A stretch of 64,000 bases of DNA, taken from the NCBI GenBank assembly GCA_001986395.2, contig MQVO02000007.1:806001-870000 (forward strand), in the 5' to 3' direction. Of this stretch, positions 49,024 through 60,644 are shown one piece after another. The stretch is from Irpex lacteus. Taxonomy: Eukaryota; Basidiomycota; Agaricomycetes; Polyporales; Irpicaceae. The notes under the pieces were generated by a model. That model was given only the letters and a program-made list of their open reading frames with translations, ran no database searches and was not told the origin of the DNA. The position numbers and the translations under genes are program-made. The first letter of the stretch is position 1, and each line of letters starts with the position of its first letter.

Positions 49024-49843
49024 ATGCCTAAGACTCCGAGTCCTGAAAGGCCCGCTGCGTGTCCCGATAACCTGAACGAACCAGTCGTCACCAGCTCGCC
49101 TGCGAAGGCTAACGTTAGCGGCCGGATGACGTTCGCCGATACCGAATCCACCAGGGAGCGACGTCGACTGGATCTCTGTCTGGAGGTTGCGGGAAACTTT
49201 GCTGGAGAGTGCGAAGCGTCGAAGTTTCTCAATTATCTCCCCAAGGTTAAGGGCCGTCGTACTCCCTCCATCGACTTTAGTGGAGTTCCGTATGGGAAAG
49301 GAGAGGAGACAAATATGTATGAGCCCTTCGTGCGTACACCTCGACATAAAAATTAGTTTGCGTATCTTACCGAACTTAATGACATCTTAGGCTGAGGCCA
49401 TCAATAACTCAAGTTGCTGCCCGTCACTCGTAGTTCACGACACGTCGACAAAGGGTGATGTCACGTCAAAACTCAAGCCAGACTGCGGCCTCTTCCTTGA
49501 CAAGATCTCTGAGTCGGATGCAAAAGCGCGCTGCATGTCCTTGGTGGATATCTTTGTGGAGTTCAAGCCTGAGGCTTCCTACGACGCGTTCCATGCGAAG
49601 ATGAACAACGGGGCGCACGTCGAGGTCGAACGGGCTGAGGCAGACCACAAGTTGGAGAAGGATATCAAAGAGTTTCAGAAGATGACGAGCATGAGTATCA
49701 AGAACCGTGGCCAGCAGATTGAGTATCACTGCGTGCATCACCCAATGTTCCGGGCGGGATTTGAATTAATGTTGGTAAAGGAGAGTTTTAAATGCTTACA
49801 TGTTGTTGCCCGAAGAATCATTATTATAATAGATTTGATGTGA
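49024..49843 (+). pseudogene. FunK1 (fungal-type protein kinase) N-terminal fragment
   Basis: Exons 49024-49329 and 49391-49843 join in phase (intron starting GTGCGT, ending TTAG). The product of about 250 residues matches the region that precedes the kinase domain in FunK1 proteins: INNSSCCPSLVVHDTS, KLKPDCGLFL and VDIFVEFKPE, followed by a segment like the conserved piece ending in HHPMFR. Full FunK1 proteins are several times longer, and no kinase motifs (VAVK, HRDxxxxN, DFG) follow before the TGA at 49841-49843. It is therefore a truncated copy, possibly still transcribed. Loss of the kinase domain is visible; a function as a decoy or regulator would be speculation. Confidence 0.6.
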
Positions 49844-50334
49844 TCGGACGAACATGCATTAATGAGGCAGTGCGGAACGTTTCGAATGTTGGCGGCGGGA
49901 GAAGGTTAGCCAGAGATTAATAAGATTTGATATGTACCTTTTAGATTGGTACTTTGCGCAACATAGTTGTAAAATACCAGCGTGTACTCACATGTTATCG
50001 TGAGTACCACTCGAGAAATCATCATACTGGTATGCCTGTGTTTGGTATCGAATCATGCTGAAAAGAACGAAAATGCTTCATTAGGTATTATTTTTGTATG
50101 TTACCCCGAGGACCACGGTCAATGCTTCTCGGAAGTCGAATGAGATTCTACACGTGATTCCCTCGTGCAAATTGTGAATAAAATAATTCATGTTGCGGGA
50201 AGGACAATATTGGCCAGTTGCGAGCGCATTATGTCCATTTATAGCTGCAAGGACATTAGAACAACAATAATAATGTTATCATAATGATCCTGTGAAGCAT
50301 TTTGAGTTTTGCGCTCGGTAGCAGGCAAGGAAAA
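49844..50334. other. AT-rich intergenic region
   Basis: No gene seen. AT-rich with scattered 'gcggaac' words that recur in the following repeat cluster. Confidence 0.4.
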
Positions 50335-50470
50335 AATGTAAATAACATCAAGCGGAACATTATGAATGTCACATCAGTCATCAATAAAAGGGGAACATTA
50401 TAAACATTGTGCGGGACAACATGAAGAAAACATGTGGGGAACATTTAAAACGGCCCCACCGCGGAACGTG
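50335..50470. repeat. Cluster of GGGGAACATT-type repeats
   Basis: The word GGAACATT recurs with AT-rich tails (GCGGAACATTATGAA, GGGGAACATTATAAAC, GGGGAACATTTAAAAC), with related GCGGAAC words on both sides (49872 and 50462). Likely a decayed repeat or transposon end. Confidence 0.45.
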
Positions 50471-50639
50471 CTGACGAGGGTCTGGGACCCCTGACACCTA
50501 TGTCGTCTGTTATGGCCACATTTCACCATACACACACACGATAAATACTGAGTACCGTTGTCCCAACTCGTTCAAATCATAGCTACAAAGAATATAAATC
50601 ACCAACCGAGGCCATACTTGAATCAGGTGAATGCCTGAC

Positions 50640-51420
50640 CCAAACGGTCAGGTGGGACTGTGAGCACGCATGAGATATCCGCAGCCTGAGCTTTGGCGAC
50701 AGGGTCTGGAGGGGAGAAGTATATGCTTGTTACGTCCGCTGTAGGGTTTAGTTTTCCAGAAACGGTAGTTGCGAATACGACGATACATGTTAGGTGATTG
50801 TCCAAGGGAGAAGGGCAACACGTACGGTTTGAGTACGGCAGGACCGAAGGAGCGCATAGTGTTCATGTCAGCTCCTAGAGTTGACAGCAAAGGGATGGCA
50901 TAAGTGCGAGGATTATGAGACCGATGCCGACCTGTGGAGCGAGAGGGTGAGCGATGCCTCGATGATGATCCGCTGGAAAGGAAACGTAAATGATACATAT
51001 CAATACATACTCGAATTAAAGGCGTGGCATTGTGTTTCTCGGCTGCGAGCATGAGCACAGCGAGGGCGGCAGAGACGAAGGCCTCGATGAAGACGCCCTG
51101 TGCACGGTCATATCTGGTACGAGCATTGTGCTACAACCAACGCAAATATAATCAGTAGATATATAAAAACCACTGACTGCCGCATGACCTACTCTGATAG
51201 CAGAATGCCGGGAGTCAAGGCCAACACGAGACTGAGACCGAACGAGTGCGAGATGTACATCACGCGCTCGATCGCTAGGCTAGCGGTCTCTGAGAATGTG
51301 CTTCGTACCTTGAGGCTTGGACGCCGCCGTGCGCGAGGGTAAGGAAGGTGACCGTGCAGAACTCTACGAAAGCAGCTTGGCAGTCGTCAACGATGTGGGT
51401 GAACATACCTTCGCGGGGGG
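50640..51420 (-). pseudogene. Aquaporin (MIP family) relic
   Basis: Minus-strand pieces line up with a fungal aquaporin in order: AAFVEFCTVTFLTLAHGG (about 51330-51385), SLAIERVMYISHSFGLSL (about 51235-51290), GVFIEAFVSAALAVLMLAAE (about 51035-51095), VGIGLIILAL (about 50905-50935), GADMNTMRSFGPAVL (about 50833-50877) and KLNPTADVTS (about 50727-50755). Two frame changes are needed (near 50885 and near 50755), and the first NPA region is not found. The second pore motif, NPA-R in working proteins, reads NTM-R. The gene is therefore dead as a channel. It remains clearly recognisable, so loss may be moderately recent. Confidence 0.55.
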
Positions 51421-53154
51421 TGTCAATGTAATCATTCGGATTGCTTCGGGCTGTTATAGGGTGCGTGGCCTCGCGTCTGCTTCGCTCTGACCTGAACAAC
51501 ATCATGGGAGATACGAGTGAGGGAAATATTTCAAGAATGATGGAAAGAAGGAAGAGGAAGGAGGGGTGCGCTACGATGAGCAGGTAAAATGTGGCTGGGT
51601 CCCATCTGTTACGCACAATCCATTGCACGGTTTAGTAGCGGTCTTTACAAACGAACAGCCAACGACGCTTACTCAAGGTAAACGTAAGCGACGTCCTGGA
51701 GATGATATGTTGATCTAACATGTCTAGAAAGAGGTACACCTCGAAGTTGGTCGGCATAACAGAAGGATGTTGGGTTCGCACCTGTAGCCTTTGATATGAG
51801 GAGCTTGCCGTGAGTATAACATTCTAGATGCATGCTAGCATCATGAGGACGAAAATATGCAGCCATATGGTCTTGTTTTCAAGCCACTATGTATGATCAT
51901 TTCTGTGAAGGCAAACTGGAAGCCCCCATTCTGGTGGTATCTCCGAATAGTGCGTTGTGCGCTGGGACATCGTCCTCACATCTGGCGGATTGAGCTTACA
52001 ATCGGTCAGTGCCATACAATAACGCATCAGCATTCACAGCAACAAATATTTGGACTTATCGAATGGAGGCTGTAAGTCTGGCACAGGAACCAACTGGCAA
52101 ACGCGAACGTTAGCCTCAAGACCCTCGTGTTTCCTAGCATGAATTCCCAAGTCGACAGCTTTGAGATGTATACGGAGCCTTTCATTGCTGCTCAGGCTTA
52201 TAGAGTGTTACAAGGGTAATGAACAGACTGTGTGAGTGTTGTTGTGAATATTGTTGCCCCGTGATGCAACAGCGATGGCTTCCCGGCCCACGGTAAAAAT
52301 GACGGGTCAGATGTTGTGAAAGAACGTAGTAGGAGCACTGGCACGTACCTCTGGTCCTATTTATTGTTGCGAGCAGAGCCCATCTCTCTTGGTTATGACC
52401 GCATACGAACTGTCGTCTTCTTCTTTCTTGTCGTCGCGGGCCCTACTAGTAGCTTTCAAGTCCATTTAACTCAAAAAATGAAATGCTTCTCTGTAAACCA
52501 TCGAGGCTGGTGACCCATATTCGACTCCGGAGAATCTTCTATCTGGTTTGGTCGTCAACTTCGTACTTACTGAAGCCTAAAGTCCGGGTCTAGGGAGACG
52601 TTAGTCGGGTTGCATGGCGGTTACAGCAAAGAGTCCCTAAATGAAACGTGAGGGCGATGGACGCTGGTGAACGAACGTTGCGATTGAGCGTAGGCTTGGG
52701 CTTGTCATGTAATGATAGTATCCGACTGAAAGGGGTCTAAGTTAGATGAGCGTTGTAAAATTGACAAGTGGACGGGTTCGGCCGCAGAGGAAAAGTCAGA
52801 CAACTTCTATACCTCTGTAAAGGCATCCAAGTTGCTACAGTCGTCATACTAGGCAAACGACGTCGATGTCAGCGCAAAGCTCAGCACAATCCACCTACCT
52901 TTCAGAGGCCTGACCGTTCTTCATTCTTGGTTCGTGCTGGCGAACGGCAATGGGCCAGCTACGGTCAAAGAGCATCGAAGCACTAAACGGGCGTTTCTTG
53001 CGAGATCCATATCTCAATCAATGGGAAAATGAGTCGGGGTTCGAGCTGGGGTAGAAAATGCACGCGTTAGACACGCACCTGAGCGTCTGCATCCTTGCCA
53101 ACATTAACACCTAGCTTTGTCCAGCGCGACTCGTATCCCAAACGATCCTTGGCC
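51421..53154. other. Intergenic region
   Basis: No gene recognised. A hydrophobic minus-strand stretch (about 51480-51600, FLFLLSIILEIFPSLVSP) may be a leftover 5' exon of the aquaporin relic or a neighbouring gene. Confidence 0.4.
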
Positions 53155-53624
53155 ATGTCGACTATCGTCCTCTCATATCCCGATGAGGCGTACCGGATGA
53201 GAACAATGAGCGAGGTTGGCCGCGTACAGGTTCGGATCTCTTCCCCGCAATATCAACAACCAGGTTTCCCCATTGTACGTAGCACATCCACCACCATAGT
53301 TGTGTGTTAACTCACGCGCCATTGTAACTTCTATAGCCCTTGGTACTTTTTCTGCGCCGTCCGAATCTGATTCTGAACAGTCGGACACCGTTCGAACTGT
53401 CAGTTATGACACCTCGCCAGTTCGCACCGCATGGGACCTTCTCATGTGCGACCAATTGGATCGTACTCGACAGTAACAACCCTAACGATAGCGAGGAGAG
53501 CGCGAGTGAGGAAGAAGATGATGATGAGAGCGAGGACGGGGAGGAGGTGGAAGATCAGGATGACGAAGACGACCAGCACGAGCATGCGCCCAGCGACGAA
53601 GAAGGTTTCAGTACGGAGGTGTAG
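53155..53624 (+). CDS. Small protein with strongly acidic C-terminus, unknown function
   Basis: Exons 53155-53274 and 53337-53624 join at complete codons across a 62-base GT-AG intron. The predicted 135-residue protein starts MSTIVLSYPDEAYRMRT. Its last 50 residues are almost all E, D and S (for example EESASEEEDDDESEDGEEVE) and end GFSTEV before TAG. There is no membrane segment. Acidic tails of this sort are common in histone- or RNA-binding partners, but no family is recognised. A second frame in the first part of exon 2 is also open, so the splice choice is not certain. Confidence 0.45.
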
Positions 53625-55752
53625 GCATCTGCAGTGCGTCTTGTGGTGGAAATCCGGGGTCAAAGTTTAGCTGAAAGTGTGCGTTTTTCTCGCGCTGCTT
53701 ATTCGTACGTGATTAACCAGTTAGTGATAAACAGTGAAGCTAGTGAAGCTCGCAAGTACTTTCGTGCTTCCATACTTCGACTACGACCTCAACGTCCGCA
53801 TTCGGTTCCCCTTCGCAAATACCATGATATCTTTTTGTTGTACTTCGCTTTTTGTGCTATTTCGTTGCGCTCGTGCTTTCGATATTCAAATGTTATTCGA
53901 TGTATGGGACGATACAGATGGACCCAGTCGACACGCCGACATAGAGCTACCCGTTAAGTTCCCAAACTTGGAGTCTACGACCAAGACGTCAAAAAAATAG
54001 TTAAGCGCACCGTCTGTCCACTAGGCCTCGTATAATCCGACCATGGAATCCGGCACTATCTGCGTTTGAAGAATTTAGACATTCACCAGAGATGGACGAA
54101 CTTACGTTCACTCCTCGCAGGCAGCGATATAGACACGGGACACTGGCAGTGTTAATAGATCTCAAAACCATGCTCCAAGTAGATTTGAGGAAACCGGTGA
54201 TTAACTGGCAGGGCTACTGAGATGGTTGAGGTCAAAGCTAAAGCGCTATAGGACAGATTCGAGTGACAGCGACGGTAGCAGTGACGCATTTGTGACATGT
54301 GTAGTCACGTTGCACCTCATAAGGCTACCGTTGCACCTCACGGCACGACTTCAAGCACTACAGAGTCACCTTTGATCAATACGTTTCACCCAAGCATGCG
54401 CGACCGCTCACTTCACGCGATCTTCACCTGAAGTCACTCATTACATAGCGAACTCACTTGCTTCACCACACATTACTTCCGGATCCAGGACATACTGGTC
54501 GTTAACGAGAGTCCAGTTCACGACAGTACACCAAAATTTCTATCGTTCAGGCGCATCTAACGAATGGGGCATGCAGCAAGACATGCACGATACATAGACG
54601 TAGGTTATGACCGCAACTGCATAGACACTACTAATCATTGAATCCCTCAGCTCATACCAACTTGATGGTCCACATATTCCTCGCATCATTATCACCATAT
54701 TGCAGCGTACACTAAACGCTGTTAGGATCATGACAGCAACATTTGCTAAGGCCCGTCACGTACCGCTATCCCGCTCGTTAAGTCCTGGCAACTCCAATAT
54801 AACGTTTGCATAGTTTCTGGTAGGCCCTCTGGGCTTATTCTACGCGACGGAGGTTAGTATTGGGATTGAGTGCGATGCAGTCATCATGTATCTCACGTAG
54901 ACTTCCCATCAATATAGGTGATTCTCCACAGCGTGGCGACGACGTTCTCGACTATCGGAGCCCCGGCTACAAGGTTCGTTGGGTCAGCATATGCATAACC
55001 CCCTGTGTACGCATTCTGAAAGATACACAGTCGCCCTGTGTCAGCCCCGCGCTGGATATTGATCTGGTACCACTATAATATGAAACAGGTCTTTAATCAC
55101 GTTCTTAGCCTCCGGTCAACAAAAATGTTATACTTGTTGAACCAGTGCGTATCTTCCTCTAAACTCCCAGAGTGGAGATATCTCGTGGGGATGAGCACGG
55201 CTCCCGTTTATCCTCTCCTTACTCCGGATAATCGAGTTTATATAGGCTGGTTCACCCATGCTTGTTACCACTCTGGTGTTGAAGTACTGATTAACGATAA
55301 CCGAAGGAATTAGCACCGTCATAGGTGTTGCAGGAGGAGATCTTGTAGCAAGGGAGTGGGACGAGGACGAGATGTGCTCTTCGGTTCTGGTACCAATGAT
55401 CATCGATAAGCGCCTTATTCGTCGATGCACTGACAGTGAGTAGCATGATTAATACGTATCTGACATGCCCACAAACAGGTACATGTGACAACGATTGAAA
55501 TATAGTTGGAAGTATTATACGTCTCCGAAGTCTCAGCCTGTAAAACGAGTACTGGGAAGCTTCGATATGGGCAAGATCATGCTGTCGCGACCAGTTAGAA
55601 TGCGGAGTCATGCATAGTGCGTAGTTTGGTCAGCTAGTACTCTTTCCTTAATGCGTCGTCGCTTATAACCACCTTGACTCAGAGTTTTATTCGATAAATG
55701 AGCGTGCATATTTCAAGACACTATGTACGAGAAAAATCTGATCGTTCAACCC
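53625..55752. other. Intergenic region with possible decayed membrane-protein gene
   Basis: Minus-strand pieces such as MILTAFSVRCNMVIMMRG (about 54680-54731) and 55128-55430 look like fragments of a multi-exon membrane protein. No consistent exon set could be assembled. A plus-strand stretch at 53734-54000 is also open without recognisable content. Confidence 0.3.
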
Positions 55753-56724
55753 CTAGCTTAACTGGGCCTCTCCATCAACCCATCTCGGCTTCCTACTTCG
55801 AGTAAGTTGCAATGTTCTACCATCTCCCCTCGTATACCCCTCGCCAACAGGGTACCAGGATGGCGTGTTCTCCGTAGGGCTACGCGACCACAGCCATAAC
55901 TGCGATCCGGAAAGAGAGAGGTGGTGATATAAATCCCCCATCTGTATATTTGGGTGTGACGACAGGTCCGGAGGGCTCTTCAGAAGACTATTAGAGCTTG
56001 ACGTGCTCTGGAACCAATACGTATTGGATTCTGGGTGGCAATGCCGAGCATCCTAGAAAGGTATGAGCTTGACGTGACTTTATGACTCGATCTGTTTGAC
56101 ATACCTGAGAGCGAACGATCTCTACAGATGACTGTCTGGCACTTGTTCGAGCACGTTCTCCTGGCTGTACCCCGGTCAAGGTGCCAACTCCCTTGAGTAC
56201 CAAGGACCGAGGGGCATTAAACCGACCTCCACTGGGCCCGTATACGACTCTGAAGGGTTCTATCGCGGCTAGGGAGGTATTGGAAGAAGTCTCCTCTCTG
56301 GCATTGGTTTCAAGAGTACGGGTTGTCGTCCGGAACGTCGTCGATGGTATGTTCGCACGCGCATATTCTTCCTCCTTGCTCTGAGAATGCTCACGTCGAG
56401 CTTCCGAACCTTCATGACGTCTTCTGCAGCAAAATGTCAACTTTGAAAATGATGGTCTATTTGCACTGCGCACCGTTGCCGTAAAGCAGCATCCGAGTCA
56501 TGTTCCCGTGGGGCTGTGGGCAAATCGACGCTGTGACGAGGTTCGACAAAGATCCGAGCTGAAAGGCTCGTTGGGTCATACGACATTGACATCACCGGAT
56601 ACAGCCTGTCATCTTGTTGACGGCAACAATCGGTGACCATCCGAAAAAGAAGGAAAGCGATGACGATGAGCCCCAGTGCTGCAATGCAGTCTAGGGCAAG
56701 GATCACAGCCGATGTGGGAATCAT
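55753..56724 (-). CDS. Single-pass membrane protein, unknown function
   Basis: Three exons (56474-56724, 56105-56423, 55753-56052) join in phase across a 50-base and a 52-base intron to give a 289-residue protein. Residues about 6-30 form one hydrophobic helix (ALDCIAALGLIVIAFLLFRM) right after the start, suggesting a signal anchor, and cysteines follow it. The rest is polar and soluble, with conserved-looking blocks GTLTGVQPGERARTSARQSS, GDLYHHLSLSGSQLWLWSR and a C-terminus GDGRTLQLTRSRKPRWVDGE. The regular phase of all three exons argues for a real gene. I do not recognise the family. Confidence 0.65.
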
Positions 56725-57617
56725 TGTTGTGGATGGGAGTACGACATCTCAATGCAAAGCCAATGCTGTGGTTATTTACAGAAGACGGAACACTTCAACA
56801 CCTCGATGCATATGCCGAACGTCCCCGTGAACATCAAAGCAGGCTACATATCAAATATGTGGATGTCATGCCGCCTGCTCTATCATCCTTGTATGTCAAC
56901 GTTTAGGGCTCGACTTTCCTTCTTCTGTCATTAGTACTGGCGTTGACAGTCCTTCATCCTTTTAGGCTGAAGGAGCTGCTCAAGATAGCTGATTACGAAC
57001 TAGCAGTATCGTGCAGGATGCACAGAAGCCACCCTAAAGATGCGGCACGTTATTTTCGAGAGTAATCTGACCTTCGCAGCCCTGTACGTACTCAGTCGCA
57101 TTCCATCATGCATACCCATCCGCTGGCGACTTCCTTCCTATCAGGGCCACTCACGGCCTCGAGTGGAGCAATTCCAAGTGGGTCCGCGTATAACACATGT
57201 CCGAAGCTGTCAACAGGACGATTAATAAACAATGACTGTTTAATCCGTGTCCACATGCCTGCAAGGCATGGGACAATTTGTCCTTATGATAGCGGTACTG
57301 AGTCGAGATCCTACGAGAATCGGAGGAGATTTCAATTCGGTGTGTTCAACGGTGTGAACGCTATCCGCTGACTATCGATCCCGATCTCCAACCTACCGGA
57401 TTTGCTGCGAAGAACATCAAACAGAGCCAATTTGATACGAATATCCGCCTGCATTGTATAGTGCAAAGCTCTTATAGATGTAGTCTGCCTTGAGCCATCC
57501 AGCATCGACCAGCCTCAGGCTTCAAACGGGGCATTTTGATACAGTAGGTAAGGTCCTCTTTGCTGCTCCAGAGATCCAAGGCTAATATACGAAACGTTCC
57601 TCGATATCATAGTGACG
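56725..57617. other. Divergent intergenic region
   Basis: Contains the promoter of the minus-strand membrane protein and probably unassigned 5' exons of the F-box-like gene: the frame of the latter is open back to about 57548 and reads LIYETFLDIIVTM. Confidence 0.4.
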
Positions 57618-58692
57618 ATGCCATCACGAAGAATCCGGATCCTCTCTTTTGACAGGCTCTTACGACTTGCTCAACGAGTGGAGGCCGATGGAGCGTTTTC
57701 GACAACGATAAAGCAGGCTCATATTGCTTTCGATTGCCGGGACACTTTCCGCCCTTCTGCCGTCCGACGGTTTCTGGCCTGTGCTTGGCACATCACCGAC
57801 CTGACCCTTCACCTCCCTCGGGATACGCCATCCATCGTCTTTGACGGCGTGGTTCTCCCATTCTTATATTCTTTCGACACCAATCTACCTCATGGAGAGC
57901 TCACGGGGTTCCTTGGATCCCATTTCTCCATCACCGAACTATACCTTAGGGACTCTCGATGTGCAGCGGATAGATGCCCTCTGGTCGGCCTGAACCTGGA
58001 CGGCGTTGCCCTCCTAAGCTGCCCTTTTGCCTGCATGCCCTCCATCGTAGGGTGTGAGGTTCATTCCCTGGAGCTTTCGCTCGAAGGATGTTCTCTTCTA
58101 CCTTCCGACATCTTTTCTCTCGCCCCCTCTCGTCCCAACATTGAACACCTCGTGACAGATATCGCTAGCGGCGATGAGCTGTTCTTTAGCGGATTGTCAT
58201 CGTTCGCCCCCAATATCAAGCACCTTAAAATTATCGACTTCCTACCTCTTGCGACTGTGGCACAATCCTTTGTGAGTCATGGTATCTCTTTGATGGTGTC
58301 GTTCAATGCGTCTGACAGTATCCCGCTGGCAGGAAACCCAAGCATCGACCGAGCCCATCTGGCTTCGCTTTGATCTGTGGTACGATGGGTTGCAAAGCCT
58401 TGTTTATCTAGAGACTATCGAGTTGAAGACATATGGACCTCTGGTTGCGACTCCCGGTAATAGGCTGGAGGAGAAGCGTCTTGTGGGTCGATGGGCGAGT
58501 AACACACATACGCTCCTGGAAGGAGGTCATTCAACTTTGCGTGGTGTAGGGCTTTGGTACGGTGGAGATATGCATGCTATTGGGGAGAGAAGCGAAGGTA
58601 CTTTGTCTCGATGGGTAAAGTCTGACATCGGTGTGTTTAAGAGGACGCGATCGCGCCTTCGTTGCCCTCACACAGATTTGTTCCGGAGCTAA
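57618..58692 (+). CDS. F-box-type leucine-rich protein, probable
   Basis: Exons 57618-58271 and 58333-58692 join through a 61-base intron (GTGAGT to GGCAG) that restores a frame otherwise broken at 58373. The product is at least 337 residues. It has repeated leucine-rich segments of the kind found in agaricomycete F-box proteins: HITDLTLHLPRD, FSITELYLRD, VHSLELSLEG, PNIEHLVTDI and PNIKHLKIIDF, followed by LVYLETIELKTYG and a C-terminal tail. The F-box itself is not seen, but the frame is open upstream (LIYETFLDIIVTM), so a first exon may carry it. If real it would be a substrate adaptor of an SCF ubiquitin ligase (family inference). Confidence 0.55.
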
Positions 58693-59030
58693 GCGTATCT
58701 ATTGGCTCCGTAATGCTCACTAGAGTCTGTATATGTCAGTTCCGACCCGGCACTCTTGCTATGTAGTCTGTCGCATGAATGTCCTTATGAATGTAGATAT
58801 ATGCAAATCAGTATATTTCATGAAGTCATCGCTACCTGACACCGTCATGGCAAGCTTCTGGTCTCATTTTGTTATCCGTACAGATAATAAGAGGACGCAG
58901 TTTTGTGCGTAACAGCACATCAAATCCATCAACATATTTCCTGCATAGATGTGGCCCTATAATTCATTCAAGCAATCCTACGCCAAAAACCGTCAGCTCA
59001 GCAAGCTTTATGGACTATAGCGAGGGCGGT
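58693..59030. other. 3' intergenic region between convergent genes
   Basis: Nothing recognised; both flanking genes end here. Confidence 0.5.
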
Positions 59031-59541
59031 CTATGAGTTCGCGAATTCCCAAATCACTGCATGAAGTATTGATTAACAACAAGACGAGACCGACATTGTT
59101 TCGTGCGATACGCCATCATGGGCTACATACGGCTGCTTGGCACTCGGAATTCAACGGCCTGAAGCTCCTCCATGGTAGAAACGACGCCAATAACATCCAC
59201 AGCTGCGCCCATTACCGGAAGGGCCTTAAGATAGATTTAGTAGGTATCAAACGGGAATGAAAAGGCTACTTACAACGCTGTCAACCACAACTTGGAGAGT
59301 TTTGCGATCTGCCGTCTGAACAAGCAACGTGGAGTTCTAAGTTGCGTCATGAAGTCTAAGTGACTACAATACATATCAGGGCGGTCACAGAAGAAACGCG
59401 TACCTTCTGCATCATAACGGGTAATGCACCTCTCAAATTCACCTTTTGACCGACATATCGCATGAGTTCTGACTTGTTGCGCAGCTCAGGTCGAGAACTC
59501 GATTCCGTTGCTGGGCTTGAGGATCTCAAATCAGAGACCAT
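59031..59541 (-). CDS. Replication protein A subunit 3 (RPA14)-like, small OB-fold protein
   Basis: Four short minus-strand exons (59404-59541, 59274-59336, 59131-59224, 59031-59056) join in phase to 106 residues, close to the 105-115 usual for RPA3. The order of features fits that OB-fold protein: ELMRYVGQKVNLRGALPVM (the RPA3 'xxYVGxxVxLxGKV' strand pair), STLLVQTADRKTLQVVVDS (the 'VLEASDGGxVxV' strands) and AAVDVIGVVSTMEELQAVEF (the 'VEVIGxV' strand). RPA3 is the smallest subunit of the single-stranded-DNA-binding heterotrimer used in replication and repair. The last exon of eight residues is the least certain; the C-terminal helix that binds RPA2 is short here. Conserved domain identity is inferred from motifs only. 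Confidence 0.6.
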
Positions 59542-60644
59542 CGCGAGCTGTTTGAGCAAGGAAAGGAGGGAAACGGAAGGAAAAGACCCGAAATCAAGAT
59601 TGTGTCATGGTTGAATATCGCACGATACCAGATTATTCCACTGTTTGTACGGTGCTTGCACTTGAGTGCGCACCTTCACTGCTCAGCCACTCTTTCGACG
59701 ACGGTGAGGAGTAGTGGGCCTTGAATACGTATGCCTGCGTTGGAAGGGGTCGCGGAGAAGATACAAAGAAACCGGACGTTGCTATCCAGCTCAGCTCTTG
59801 TCGATAGGAAAATGTGCTGGTTAGATCGGTGCTATCTCAGAGGGAGCTGTATCAGGAAATGGCGGGAAGTCAAAGTGAAGCACGATACTGGTTGATACGC
59901 TCCCAACTACGTATTTCGGAATGATAGAGGAGTAGCCATTGACATGACCATGTTCTTTTGCTGCTATGCCACAACGATCTTCAAGTTGTCTCGGAGGGAT
60001 AAGTACTACAGTAGTTATACATTTCAGACGCTGGTACCAAGGGCCGTCGTAATAATCCGAGGTACGGGCCATCAGCGCATCAGTGCATTACGCATCACGC
60101 ATCATGATCAGCCAGCGCTCAGTGTAGTCTGCAAACCATCTAGTACTACTGCTACTCGTGCAATCGCTATCATACCAGACTCTTCGTACAGCTACCAAAT
60201 AGAATTCTGCGTACTATACGCGTTTAATGAGCCATAGTGCCTCTGGGGGGCGTGACTAGGCCTTCCGTATAGGGCGGGCGAACATTAGAGCCCCTCGAAC
60301 GCGGTTAGGAGGTGCGTTTTTTGATATCCACTGGCAAGGTCAACAATAAAAGATTTGGGGCATCTCCGGCAGATTCTTCTAGGTATGGAAGTCATAGTCG
60401 GACCGGTTTGTAATATTGTAATGCTGAATACTGCTGATGTCGATAGCGGAAAACGAACTTGTTCAGTGGTTTACTGAGGCCGACACGCTGCTGTCGCTCG
60501 GAACTACTCAGATTGGTCAACTGGACATGCATATGGGCATGACCCGGGGGGGTGGCAGGTGAGCGATGATATATTGATAGGTTGTCCGCCTGATATAAAC
60601 GGTCGAAGACTGTTGTTTCTGATATTCAGCCTAGCACGACGACC
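59542..60644. other. Divergent intergenic region
   Basis: No gene assigned. A minus-strand open stretch at 59821-60072 ends in DFPPFPDTAPSEIAPI but has no supporting exons. Confidence 0.4.

Noticed and set aside
58271..58373. Apparent frameshift in the F-box-like gene
   Set aside because: A 61-base intron with a consensus GTGAGT donor and CAG acceptor restores the frame, so the gene need not be broken.
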